A stretch of DNA of 45,980 nucleotides, taken from Planctomycetota bacterium (lineage in GTDB: Bacteria; Planctomycetota; UBA1135; UBA2386). The notes under the pieces were generated by a model that ran no database searches, was not told where the DNA came from, and was given only the letters and a program-made list of their open reading frames with translations. Below, piece by piece: positions 1 through 9,018 of this stretch; position 1 is the first letter of the stretch; every line of letters begins with the position of its first letter. The position numbers and the translations under genes were made by a program. Where the stretch lies: the NCBI GenBank assembly GCA_025459175.1, contig JALORC010000050.1:1-45980 (forward strand), read 5' to 3'.

Positions 1-2240
1 AGATCCGTGCCCCCAAGCACTTGCGACAAGCTCAAGATCGTCACGCCGACATACACACCAGACCCCGGAAAGGCCTCGGGAACATTGCTCAGTGTGTAGG
101 TCAACAACGTCCCGCTCACGGCCGTCGAGATCGGGAGCGGAGACACGGAAAGACGGATCGCCGGCATATTGACCGGCGTCGTCACGAGCGGCAAACCGGT
201 CGACAGATTGATCGAACCCGCGTCGACCGACGGTCCTGCAGGCGACCAGCCTACCAAGTGCGCCGATCCGAACTCGCTCGTGCTGTCGGCATCGATTGCG
301 GGCCAGATGACTACGATGTTGCCTCCGGGGCTGAGCTGGATCTGCATCGTGCTCGGGTTGGCACCGGGAGGCTGCGAGAAGTTCTCTACGGCAGGCCACG
401 TGAAGCACAAGACTCCGCCGACTTCTTCGTACTTGATGCGACCGCTGCCGGCCTCGGCTTCATTGTAGTCGTGCCACGACCAGACACCGGCGTTGGCAGC
501 ACCGAGAAATCCTGCGCGGGTGGGCGTGAAACTGCTGGTGCCGGGGAACGTCTGCGCAGAAGGACCCCATGACACGATTCCGTTCGAGTGCAGACGCAGG
601 GTAGCCTGCGGGCCTGTGGGTGCAGGCCATGGCACAGAGGGCGTGATGACGACTTCGCCGTCATCCGTCGGGCTGGCGAATGCATTCACCGCAGCTCCGG
701 ACGGTGGGATGTAGGTGCCGCCGCCCCATGATGCGAGCCATTCCGACCCGACGGGAGTCAGAGCCAGGGACTGCCCGGTCAGGCGAGCAGAGGCAGACGC
801 AGCATCCGCGAAGCGCTCGTAGATGGAGTCGCTGATGTCATAGCAGCCCGTGCCATAGCTCAAGCTCGTTGCGCCTGGGTCCTGGCACGTGGCGGACTCG
901 ACCCACCCCAGGCCGCCGCTCGGCACGGCGGTGAGTGACGCGCCGCCACAATCGAACGCTCCGATCCCGAAGGTCTCGTAGATGATCCCCCCCGCCGTGG
1001 TCGCCGGACCGGGAATGAGATCGCTGGGGGGAGGAGCAACAGCTCCGTTGCTGCAAGAAATTCCAACTATCTTCGTGCCACCGGCGTTCACGTTCATTCT
1101 CTTGGAGTACGCGAACCGCACATCACCATTGCTGAACAGCTCTGCCGTGAACGTCTTCTGGATGGTGTTGCCGAAATCCACGGCGTTGACCCAACTGACC
1201 TTGAAGGAATTGCCGGGCCCGGTCGAGTTGTCGATGTAGACCGCTGACCCGTTGGCCCCGGTGAGGTTGAGGTCACCCCAGTACGGGGCGATCCGGGGAA
1301 CGTCGCCGGCGGCTCCGGTCAACTGCGCCACAGTCCCATAGTTGGTGCTGCCAGGGATGCCGATGCTGTTGACTCCATCGGTCAGCGCGATCCAACCATT
1401 CGTGCTGACGCGACAGTGGGTCCAGGCCCCGGCGCTCCCGGCCATCGGAAAGGTGAATCCCAGAGGATAGTGCGTCGCGAACACCACGTCGTCGCCCGAT
1501 CCGACCAGAGTGGCGCGACTCGGCCTGTCGCAGGATTCGATACTGACATCGGTGGTCCCGCTCAACTGGAACGTGTTTCCAGTCTGGGTCCAATTCATGG
1601 TCAGATCAGCAACTTGCGGGGCCGGTAGCACGATCGGCTGCGAGAAAACATACGATCCTGTCCACTGAACAGGTATCACAGCGCCGCCGCTGCGCACCAG
1701 GGTCGTGCTCCCCGAGATGAGCACGGTTCCAGGAGTCGGACCATTGACCATCGTCTGGAAGAACGGGGTGATGCTCACGACGTCATCCGGCATCCCACCC
1801 GTGGATCCACTCCATGCGCCCGAGTAGGTCAGAGTATTGCTGGCAAGCTGAAAGCTGGCCGACACTCCGATGGAAGCTCCTGGGAACCCCGGGTAGGTGT
1901 AAGTCCTCGTGTGAGTGTACGATCCCGCCCCGGACAACAGGGAGGCGAAGTTCCGAGCAGATGGCGCCTCCTTGCTTCCATTGATGCACGAGATACACAG
2001 AAGACTGTGCGTGACCTTGTCCGGTCTGAATCCAGCCGGCAGACTCGAGAATGCCTCGGTCGCGCTGAAGACCCCGTTGACTACCGTGCCGTTGACCGTC
2101 GCGGCGAGGGGCTGCCCATTGATCGACCCCGAGTGCGTGCCTACGTATGTGAGAGACTGGGCATGCGCCCCGGATGCGAACAACCCTAAGGCCATCCCGA
2201 TGGGCGTCGCCAGCGATGCAAGGAACCTGGAAGTAGACAA
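1..2240 (-). CDS. Secreted protein with nidogen-like modules, 3' end beyond the window
   Basis: The minus strand stays open from 2240 to the left edge, about 746 codons with no stop, so the C-terminus lies outside the window. I place the start at a TTG (2240-2238) because a GGAGG sits 5 bases upstream and the first 27 residues form a clear signal peptide (short basic start, hydrophobic core, cleavage after Ala-His-Ala). An in-frame ATG 15 codons later would cut into that signal. The mature protein is rich in Gly, Ser, Thr and Asn. It holds two related modules, near residues 230-400 and 480-640, each with a 'NGW(I)AL' or 'NGIVSWG' type strand and acidic turns, resembling nidogen-like extracellular domains. 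Codon use (TCT, ACT, AGG, ATA, TTA) is less GC-biased than in the flagellar genes, suggesting a different origin. Probable role: an exported or cell-surface structural protein, with no enzyme motif seen. Confidence 0.72.
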   Translation of the reverse strand, partial: MSTSRFLASLATPIGMALGLFASGAHAQSLTYVGTHSGSINGQPLAATVNGTVVNGVFSATEAFSSLPAGFRPDKVTHSLLCISCINGSKEAPSARNFASLLSGAGSYTHTRTYTYPGFPGASIGVSASFQLASNTLTYSGAWSGSTGGMPDDVVSITPFFQTMVNGPTPGTVLISGSTTLVRSGGAVIPVQWTGSYVFSQPIVLPAPQVADLTMNWTQTGNTFQLSGTTDVSIESCDRPSRATLVGSGDDVVFATHYPLGFTFPMAGSAGAWTHCRVSTNGWIALTDGVNSIGIPGSTNYGTVAQLTGAAGDVPRIAPYWGDLNLTGANGSAVYIDNSTGPGNSFKVSWVNAVDFGNTIQKTFTAELFSNGDVRFAYSKRMNVNAGGTKIVGISCSNGAVAPPPSDLIPGPATTAGGIIYETFGIGAFDCGGASLTAVPSGGLGWVESATCQDPGATSLSYGTGCYDISDSIYERFADAASASARLTGQSLALTPVGSEWLASWGGGTYIPPSGAAVNAFASPTDDGEVVITPSVPWPAPTGPQATLRLHSNGIVSWGPSAQTFPGTSSFTPTRAGFLGAANAGVWSWHDYNEAEAGSGRIKYEEVGGVLCFTWPAVENFSQPPGANPSTMQIQLSPGGNIVVIWPAIDADSTSEFGSAHLVGWSPAGPSVDAGSINLSTGLPLVTTPVNMPAIRLSVSPLPISTAVSGTLLTYTLSNVPEAFPGSGVYVGVTILSLSQVLGGTD

Positions 2241-2789
2241 GACAGCCTCCGATTTGGAGTTGGAAGACGAGTCGCGCTTTCGCCACCCCGCATGCGTCGC
2301 AGGGAAGTGATTGCCGGTGTGGCCGAGCCAAATTGCACGGCCATCGAGATCTCCTGACGTCAGTGCTCGATCACGCCACCGGGATGGCAAATCCCGAATC
2401 GTCGCCCCAACCCATTGTGCCACTGCGACCTGGTGATCCCCGCCGCGAACGGCGGCAACAGCTCGGACTCGCCGCCACGACAACGGGCCTCCAAGGCCAC
2501 CAGCCGGACTGGTCGAAGCACGAAGTCGCCCCCGGACGGCCTGGTGTCAGGACGCGCCGCCGTCAGCTGCAGCGCGTCGCAAGGTCCGCCGGGGCTGGAA
2601 CGCAGGCCCGCATCCGAGCGACCGGAAGCGCCAGGTCAACTACGCCATGGCTGCCCGGCCAGGTTGCCCGAAAATGCGCGCACGAAACGCCGGCCCGACT
2701 CGCTGCCCCAGGAGACGGATCGGTTGGCAGGCCCGCTTCGGACCAGCCTCCGCCCCCTGACACACCCTTCGCATCGGAGTCTCGCCCCC
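2241..2789. other. Intergenic interval between divergent secreted-protein genes
   Basis: This 549-base stretch separates the leftward secreted-protein gene from the rightward serine hydrolase. Open frames through it have arginine- and proline-rich shadow composition and no recognisable motif. I saw no tRNA, tandem repeat or strong hairpin. It presumably carries the promoters of both flanking genes, but no convincing -35/-10 pair could be picked out. Confidence 0.5.
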
Positions 2790-4889
2790 ATGTTTCGCTC
2801 CCTGCTCGTCTCGCTGCTCGCCCTCGCCCCCTTGCTGCCGGGCCAGGACGCCCGCGAGCTGTCGACCCCGGCCGGCCATCACACGCTGCTCAACGTCTCG
2901 TCGGCCACGATCACGAACACGATCAACACCGGCTTCCGCCTGGTCGACATCCACTACCGCGGTGTGAACCCGCTGCTCGGCACCGCGGTCTACGACGCCA
3001 CCCTGGTGCAGAACACCGGGGACTACGCCCAGAACTGGTGGTGGTACACCGGGATCACCGCGGCCCAGGTCTCCACCAACCTGACCACCAACAGCGCCCG
3101 CCTGATCGATCTGGAGCCGTACACGGACACGAACGGCAACCTGCGCTTCGCCTGCATCATGGTCAGCAACACCGGCGCCAACAACAAGGCGTGGTGGTGG
3201 TACTTCAACACCGACACGACGTCCCTGAGTCAGAGCCTCGCCACCAACAATGCGCGACTCGTGGACATCGACTCCTACGACGTCGGCGGCACGACCTACT
3301 ACAGCGGCGTGATGATCCGCAACACGGGCGCCGACGCACGCTCCTGGTGGTGGTACTTCAATGCCAACACGACGCAGATCAGCAACTCCATCGACACCAA
3401 CAACGCGCAGCTCTACGACCTCGACCGGCGCGACAACGGCAACTACGACTGCATCATGGTGCGGAATCCTGATCCGGCGAACTGGTACTGGTGGTTCGGC
3501 CTGACCGCGGCCGACGTCACCTACCGGATGGGTCAGTACGGCGTGCGCGTGATCGACATCGAGTCCTACCTGGTCGGCTCCACGCGACGCTACGCGATGG
3601 TCGCCATCAACAACAGCAACGCCCTGTCGACCAGCATCGGCAACGCGATGCGCAACCGCACCGACGGCCAGGTCGGCTGCTGGCTGCAGCAGATCAACGG
3701 CAGCAACCTCGCCAGCCTCAACGGTGACACGCAGTTCGAGCCGGCCAGCTCGATGAAGGTCCTGCACCACGTGCACGCGATGCGGCAGGTCCGCTTCGGC
3801 CTGCCGTTGACGACCCCGCTGACGGTGTACTCGGCCTACACCGGCTCGTGCCCGGTCGACAGCGGCCCGTTCACGCAACAGCTGCAGCCGGTGCTGCAAG
3901 CGATGATGGAGCAGTCCGACAACGCCCGCACGCAGGCCGTGCGCAACTACTTCACCGAGACCAGCATCAACAACACGGCGACAGCACTCGGCATGGCCAG
4001 CACGGAGAGCAACCACCGCCTGGGCTGCCCCGAGGCGGCCACCAACCCCAACCGCATCACGCTGCGCGACCTGCACACCCTGCACTCGCAGGTGGCCAAC
4101 GGCTACCTCGGCAACCAGCGCGCGCTCTTCTACCAGCTGATGCTCGACAGCGTGACCGACCTGAACATCGCCAGCATCATCAACACCGAGGGGGCCCTGC
4201 TCGGTCTGTCGTCGGTGACCCTCGCCAGCTTCCGGGCCTTCACCGACGTCGCCCACAAGGGTGGCAGCTACAACATCACCAGCCTCGCCACGCCCATCCA
4301 GCGCTGCGAGTTCGGCTACCTGTCGCTGCCGTTCATCGTCAACGACGTGATCACACCGCGCGAGTACAGCTTCGGCGCGTTCGTCAACGACGCGACCGTC
4401 GATTCGGATGCGGCCACCGCGATCTACACCGACGCGATCCCGGCCCTGCTGCGCCCGCAGATCCGCGCGGCCCTGATGTCCTGGAACAACAGCCTGGCCG
4501 GCGTGAGCCCGTTCGGTGCCGGCTGCGGCGGCTACTCGCAGACGGTCAGCAGCCTGCCGCGACTGGGCCAGACGGTGAGCTACAACGCGGTCAACGGGTA
4601 TGCGAACAGCCCGGTGCTGTTCGCGCTCGGCTTCTCGAACACCACGTGGGCCGGCCTGCCGCTGCCGGGGCCGCTGGCGCCGCTCGGGTCGCAGGCCGGT
4701 TGCGTGGCGCTGACCGACATCCAGATCAGCGCGGCGTCGGTCGCGAACAACGCGGGCAACGCGACGTTCTCGGTGAGCATCCCGAGCCCGCTCAGTGGCA
4801 TCGGCTTCACCTACTTCACGCAGATGTACTCGTTCGGGCCGAGCGACTTCCTGACCAGCAACGGGCAGCGCAGCATCGTCGGGCTGTGA
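2790..4889 (+). CDS. Secreted class A beta-lactamase-fold serine hydrolase with N-terminal Trp-rich tandem repeats
   Basis: The protein has 699 residues from the ATG at 2790, which begins a signal peptide (FRSLLVSLLALAPLLPG). The frame is open further upstream, but the composition there is shadow-like. Residues about 40-310 hold roughly five repeats of about 50 residues, each with 'RLVDI..Y' and 'WWWY' type strands, resembling bacterial tandem repeat domain proteins. A serine-hydrolase domain follows with S320-S-M-K323 (SxxK), S376-D-N378 (SDN) and K490-G-G492 (in place of KTG). The spacing is close to class A beta-lactamases. The last 120 residues match the Gly/Cys- and Pro/Leu-rich tail of other exported proteins in the window. 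This repeat-plus-lactamase layout recalls fungal polyglycine hydrolases, so an extracellular peptidase or esterase is as likely as a beta-lactamase. The substrate is unknown. Confidence 0.8.
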   Translation: MFRSLLVSLLALAPLLPGQDARELSTPAGHHTLLNVSSATITNTINTGFRLVDIHYRGVNPLLGTAVYDATLVQNTGDYAQNWWWYTGITAAQVSTNLTTNSARLIDLEPYTDTNGNLRFACIMVSNTGANNKAWWWYFNTDTTSLSQSLATNNARLVDIDSYDVGGTTYYSGVMIRNTGADARSWWWYFNANTTQISNSIDTNNAQLYDLDRRDNGNYDCIMVRNPDPANWYWWFGLTAADVTYRMGQYGVRVIDIESYLVGSTRRYAMVAINNSNALSTSIGNAMRNRTDGQVGCWLQQINGSNLASLNGDTQFEPASSMKVLHHVHAMRQVRFGLPLTTPLTVYSAYTGSCPVDSGPFTQQLQPVLQAMMEQSDNARTQAVRNYFTETSINNTATALGMASTESNHRLGCPEAATNPNRITLRDLHTLHSQVANGYLGNQRALFYQLMLDSVTDLNIASIINTEGALLGLSSVTLASFRAFTDVAHKGGSYNITSLATPIQRCEFGYLSLPFIVNDVITPREYSFGAFVNDATVDSDAATAIYTDAIPALLRPQIRAALMSWNNSLAGVSPFGAGCGGYSQTVSSLPRLGQTVSYNAVNGYANSPVLFALGFSNTTWAGLPLPGPLAPLGSQAGCVALTDIQISAASVANNAGNATFSVSIPSPLSGIGFTYFTQMYSFGPSDFLTSNGQRSIVGL

Positions 4890-4946
4890 GTGGAGGCCGC
4901 CGCGAGCTCGCCGGCGGCCTGCGCAATGGACGCGTCGCGGGGTCCT

Positions 4947-5513
4947 CTATCGGGGCAGCTCGCTCGCACGATGCAGCACCGGCGGCCAGCCCGGAGGGTC
5001 GGTCTCGTAGGTGACCTCGACACCACGGCCCGGCGTCAGCTCGACGTAGCGCGAGCCGTCCGCAGTGATCTGGCCGAGGCGGATCTCGGGGTCCGCGTCG
5101 GCGACGAAGCGGTTCGTGCCGGCGACCTGGCGACAGACGAAGAACGCCCCCGGCGCACCCGACACCGTGTGGCCGGGTGGCAACACCAGGTCGTGCACGA
5201 GTGGCGCCGCGCCGTGCAACGACTCGGCGAACGTCGACTCCGACATTTCCAGCAGCGATTCCGCGCGCACGCCGATCGAGCCGCACAGCCCCTCGCTCTC
5301 GTCGTATTGGGGCGAATGCACGCGCATCGGCACGGTCCGCCCGTCCGGCGTTCGCAACACCAGGAAGATGCGATGCTCCGCCGACGTGATGCTCGGCTCC
5401 TGTCCGCGGCCCGCGATGCGCACTCGGATGCGCTGGCCCATGGAGTCCACACCGGTCGGAGTGGTCACACACCCTGCGGCGAACAGGAACAGGACGGCCA
5501 GCGAACGCGACAT
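4947..5513 (-). CDS. Putative lipoprotein of unknown function
   Basis: Starting at the ATG 5513-5511 gives 188 residues. The N-terminus MSRSLAVLFLFAAGC is a lipoprotein signal with Cys15 as the lipidation site. The frame runs 23 codons further upstream, but that extension is basic and would bury the signal. The mature part is soluble and beta-rich, with two further cysteines (in LCGS and FVCR), and matches no family I recognise. It lies tail-to-tail with the serine hydrolase (57 bases between stops). No Shine-Dalgarno sequence is obvious. Likely location: periplasmic face of a membrane. Confidence 0.62.
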   Translation of the reverse strand: MSRSLAVLFLFAAGCVTTPTGVDSMGQRIRVRIAGRGQEPSITSAEHRIFLVLRTPDGRTVPMRVHSPQYDESEGLCGSIGVRAESLLEMSESTFAESLHGAAPLVHDLVLPPGHTVSGAPGAFFVCRQVAGTNRFVADADPEIRLGQITADGSRYVELTPGRGVEVTYETDPPGWPPVLHRASELPR

Positions 5514-5681
5514 GTGGCGCGATGATGCCCGGCCGGAGGCGCCTCGCCAACGCCGACGAGCGATGTTTCCGTTTCTACTCACAAAGCGCAGTGCGGCGCG
5601 ACGGGCTGGCGCGCCCTCATGAGCTCGGCCGAGCTGCGGATCGGCAGCATCTCGCTGCCACTGCGACTCGGCGACGGACCA

Positions 5682-7139
5682 TCACCAGCGGTAGCACACG
5701 CGGAAGGTGACGACCGTCTCGCCGTTCGCCGGCACCTGCACGCGGAACTCGATGCTGGCGGCATCGAGTTGGACGAAGTCGTGCGACTTCTCGATCACGT
5801 TCCAATTGCCCCAGCGCCACAGCCGCTCGAACACCCGGACCTCGACCGCCTTGTCCTTGTGGTTGCGCACGCGGATCTCGAACGCCTCCTCCATCTCGTT
5901 GGGGGCCGACTTGAAGTCGGTGGCCTTGCGCTCGCCGACGAGGTCGAACGCGTCCCCGGTGTAGATGCGCAGCAGCTCGTCCACGGGGGTGTGGTCGATC
6001 GAGTTCTCGCCGACGAACTCGAGCCGTTGGTCCGCGTCGTCGCGGCGGTAGAAGCGCGTGCGGCCGGCCGGCAGCGGGATGCCGAGACCGTTCGCCTTCG
6101 TGTTCGCGAGTGCACGCATCACCCACACCTTCTGGTTCGACGGGGTGCCGAGGTCCCGCTGCATCCGGTACTGGTCCCGACTCCACCCCGGCAGCGACCA
6201 CGAGGCGCCGTGGTAGACGTAGCAGCCCGGCGCCTCGACGTTCGTCGCGCGCACGAATTCGACCTGCTTCTGCTGCCGGTCGTGCAGCGTCATCGGCATC
6301 GGCAGCGAGTAGAGGTGGAACTCGTCGAAGGCCTTCTCGGTGACCTGGGGCCGCGGCGCGAAGGCGACCCCTGCCCCCACATCCGGCCCGGCCGGCGACC
6401 GACCGCGCGGACCTTCGGACGGGGTGACCTTGTTCACGTCGCCGGCCATCAACTTGATCGTCGCGTCGCGGAACGTCTTGCCGCAGGTGTTCTCGATCGT
6501 GATCCACCCGACGACGTCGACCAGATCCCCGTGCTCCGGGGCGACCAGGTTGTAGGACGCGATCCAGCGCAGGCCACCGGTCACGTAGCCGACCTCGGCG
6601 TCGAACTTCGCGGCCGCGCCCGCGTGCAGCCGCCAGTCGAGGGTCGGCGCGAGGATCGTGTCGGCGCCGAACGGCGGGAACAGCGGCTGCCCCGGCAGCG
6701 AGAACCGCAGCACGCCATCGACCTCGACGATCGGTTCGACGACGGAGCCGTAGCCGTTGGCCACCGGGGCACGGAGCAACCTGCCGCGCACGGTTCGTTC
6801 GGTCTGCTGCTGGTAGTTGACGACCAGGAAGTCCAGTTCCTTGCCCTCGAACATCCGGAGCAAGGCCTGCTGCGATGCGGTGTCGGCGCGGTAGCTCTGC
6901 TCGAGGATCGTGAACGGCACCCGTGCCGTCGGGTCGCGCAGGACCACCGAATCGGGCTCGAGTTGCGTCGTGACGCCGGGGAAGGCGACGTCGTTGACGC
7001 CCTGCACGAGGTCGAGAGTGAGTCGCTCGCGCACGACCGCGAAGTTCTGGTTGTAGATCGTCAGGGCCGGGTTCTGCGCGGCGACAGTGGCGGCGAGCAA
7101 CGACGTTGCGGCGAGAGGAAGGGCGCTCATCGGTGGCAT
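5682..7139 (-). CDS. DUF4139 domain-containing secreted protein
   Basis: The protein has 485 residues from the ATG at 7139, preceded by GAGG about 10 bases upstream. The N-terminus (PPMSALPLAATSLLAATVAAQ) is a signal peptide cleaved near Ala-Ala-Gln. The body has the hallmarks of the DUF4139 family: 'NQNFAVVRE' opening, a 'GLRWIASYNL' segment, 'IENTCGKTFRDATIKL', and a C-terminal beta-sandwich ending 'NGETVVTFRVCYRW'. Members are exported proteins without a firmly assigned activity. A decayed fragment of a second DUF4139 gene lies near 15,330-15,464. This copy looks intact and free-standing. An alternative ATG three codons downstream (7130) would keep the signal peptide. Confidence 0.85.
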   Translation of the reverse strand: MPPMSALPLAATSLLAATVAAQNPALTIYNQNFAVVRERLTLDLVQGVNDVAFPGVTTQLEPDSVVLRDPTARVPFTILEQSYRADTASQQALLRMFEGKELDFLVVNYQQQTERTVRGRLLRAPVANGYGSVVEPIVEVDGVLRFSLPGQPLFPPFGADTILAPTLDWRLHAGAAAKFDAEVGYVTGGLRWIASYNLVAPEHGDLVDVVGWITIENTCGKTFRDATIKLMAGDVNKVTPSEGPRGRSPAGPDVGAGVAFAPRPQVTEKAFDEFHLYSLPMPMTLHDRQQKQVEFVRATNVEAPGCYVYHGASWSLPGWSRDQYRMQRDLGTPSNQKVWVMRALANTKANGLGIPLPAGRTRFYRRDDADQRLEFVGENSIDHTPVDELLRIYTGDAFDLVGERKATDFKSAPNEMEEAFEIRVRNHKDKAVEVRVFERLWRWGNWNVIEKSHDFVQLDAASIEFRVQVPANGETVVTFRVCYRW

Positions 7140-7408
7140 GGTGTGGTGGCCTCGTAACCACTGGTCGCGGGCAGCGGCTGCCTGGCGGTGGCGAACAGAG
7201 GTAGCAACTGCCGCACCACCACCGCGAGCCCGCGACGGGTCGCTGCCATCGGCAACAGGCGGACGGCCCGGCGCGAACTCATGTTGATGAGAGGCACCGA
7301 GGCGGATCGGGCCTCGTGGCGCGGCAGTTGACATCGTCGCCAGATCGGCCATGGTGCCCCCCTCGGAACGCCGCCGCTCGACCCATCGCGCCGAGGGACA
7401 GACACGGG

Positions 7409-7972
7409 ATGAACTACCAGAACCTCCTCTGCGTGGGGGACAGCCAGACGTTCGGCGCCAGGACCTACGGGTGCTTCCCGCTGCACCTGGCCCAGATCCT
7501 GACCGCGGAATCGGCCTACGCATGGCGGACGATCAACTCGAGCGCCAACGGCGCGACGGCGCGCGACCTCTGGTTCCGGCTGGTCACCGACCTCGAGACC
7601 GTCACCGACACGCGCCAGGCCTGTTTGCTGATCGGCACCAACGACGCCGGGGAGGGCTCCGATCCCGATCTGTTCGCCGAGTACTACCGCCAGATCCTGC
7701 GCGCCTTCTTCGTCAAGAAGTACAAGGCCGTCTGGTGCGGTGAGATCCCGCCGATCCACGCCGACGGCCACGTCTACTTCGCCCGCGCCTCGACCGAGCG
7801 GCGCGCGACGCTGAACGCACGCATCGAGGCCGTGGTCGGCGAATTCGCCGGGGCCTCGTTGGTTCGCCTCGCGGGGCTCGATCGCGACTGCTACGTCGAC
7901 CCCGTGCACTTCAACGAGCGCGGCAACGAGCGCGTGGCGCGCTGCTTCGCCGACGCGATCCTGGCCCGATGA
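7409..7972 (+). CDS. SGNH/GDSL-family hydrolase
   Basis: The protein has 187 residues from the ATG at 7409, with an AG-rich stretch (CGAGGGACAG) just upstream. It shows the SGNH blocks in order: GDSQTFG with the nucleophilic Ser12, NGATARDLW (block II Gly), GTND (block III Asn) and DPVHFNERG (block V Asp and His). These enzymes are small serine esterases, often removing acetyl groups from sugars. There is no signal peptide, so it is predicted cytoplasmic. Its stop overlaps the next start (ATGA), coupling it to a UDP-GlcNAc 2-epimerase and a glycosyltransferase. An activity on a sugar intermediate of the same pathway is therefore a reasonable inference. The substrate cannot be read from the sequence. 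Confidence 0.85.
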   Translation: MNYQNLLCVGDSQTFGARTYGCFPLHLAQILTAESAYAWRTINSSANGATARDLWFRLVTDLETVTDTRQACLLIGTNDAGEGSDPDLFAEYYRQILRAFFVKKYKAVWCGEIPPIHADGHVYFARASTERRATLNARIEAVVGEFAGASLVRLAGLDRDCYVDPVHFNERGNERVARCFADAILAR

Positions 7973-9018
7973 GCGGGACGCACGGCATCGCCATCGTGCT
8001 CGGCACGCGCCCCGAGGTGATCAAGAACTGGGCGATCGTCGAGGCCCTGCGCGAGGCGCAGGTCCGGCACTGCGTGCTGCACACGAACCAGCACGCCGAC
8101 TGGACCATGCACGGCGAGCAGTTCGAGCAGCTGGGCTACCGACCGGACGCGGTGCTGGACGGCCGCTACTCGCTCGGACGCGCGGTCGACTGGGTCGGCG
8201 AGCGGCTGCGGCAGGATTGCTTCGACACCGTGTTGGTCAACGGCGACACCGCGGCGGCGCTGGTGGGCGCACTGGCCGGCATGTACTCGGATCGGCGGAT
8301 CGTGCACGTGGAAGCCGGCCTGCGGGCGTTCGATCCTCGGATGTACGAGGAGCGCAACCGCATCATGGTCGACGCGGTCGCGCATCTGCTGCTGGCCTAC
8401 ACCGACCGCGAGGCGGACTACCTGCGCGGACAGCGCGAATGCCGGGGCGAGGTGCGCGTCGTCGGCAACACCACGGTCGACCTGCTGCACCGGTTCGGGG
8501 ACCGCCTGGTGTCGCCGCGCCCCGGTCCGTTCCTGTTCGCGACCATGCATCGCAAGGAATTCACCGACGACCCGGCGCGCATGCGCTCGGTGTTCGCGGC
8601 CCTGGCGACGATCGCGACCGAAGTGCCGGTGGTGCTGCCGCTGCATCCTCGCACGGCGGACGCCATGCGTCGCGCCGGCATCGGCAGCGGCGCGACCGGA
8701 GCGGTCGAACTGGTGACGCCGATGGGTCCGTTCGAGGCGCTGGCCCACATCGCGGCCGCCGAGTGCGTGCTCACCGACAGCGGCTGCGTACAGGAAGAGG
8801 CGTGCATCCTCGGCACCCCCTGCGTGACCGTGCGCGACAACTCCGAGCGCGGCATCACGCTCGAACTCGGCGCCAACGTGTTGTCCGGGTTCGCGACCGA
8901 GGCCATCGTGCGCCATGCACGGGCCCAGCGTTCGCTCGGTCGCGGCGCGTGGCGACATCCGTACGGCGAGCCAGGGGTCGGCCGGCGCATCGTCGAAGCC
9001 ATGGTGGGAAGGCCCTAG
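7969..9018 (+). CDS. wecB: UDP-N-acetylglucosamine 2-epimerase (non-hydrolysing)
   Basis: The protein has 349 residues and overlaps the SGNH gene by four bases. It carries the GT-B-like epimerase signatures: GTRPEVIK near the start, HVEAGLRAFD, the ERNRIMVD block, GNTTVD, MHRKE, the substrate-closing DSGCVQEEA, and SERGITLELGAN. The reaction interconverts UDP-GlcNAc and UDP-ManNAc, supplying ManNAc-type sugars to surface polysaccharides. The length is a little under the usual 360-380 residues, and the middle is compact. Its stop codon overlaps the GTG start of the next gene by one base (TAGTG), so SGNH hydrolase, epimerase and glycosyltransferase form one translational unit. Other members of this fold act on related UDP-sugars, so the exact substrate is inferred. 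Confidence 0.88.
   Translation: MSGTHGIAIVLGTRPEVIKNWAIVEALREAQVRHCVLHTNQHADWTMHGEQFEQLGYRPDAVLDGRYSLGRAVDWVGERLRQDCFDTVLVNGDTAAALVGALAGMYSDRRIVHVEAGLRAFDPRMYEERNRIMVDAVAHLLLAYTDREADYLRGQRECRGEVRVVGNTTVDLLHRFGDRLVSPRPGPFLFATMHRKEFTDDPARMRSVFAALATIATEVPVVLPLHPRTADAMRRAGIGSGATGAVELVTPMGPFEALAHIAAAECVLTDSGCVQEEACILGTPCVTVRDNSERGITLELGANVLSGFATEAIVRHARAQRSLGRGAWRHPYGEPGVGRRIVEAMVGRP

Noticed and set aside
2640..4256. 538-codon open frame on the minus strand
   Set aside because: It is the antisense shadow of the serine hydrolase. The product is Val/Arg/His-rich without motifs, while the plus strand encodes a signal peptide and catalytic motifs.
5617..7161. Overlapping long frames on both strands across the DUF4139 gene
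   Set aside because: High GC removes stops in several frames. Only the frame starting at 7139 has a signal peptide and family motifs.
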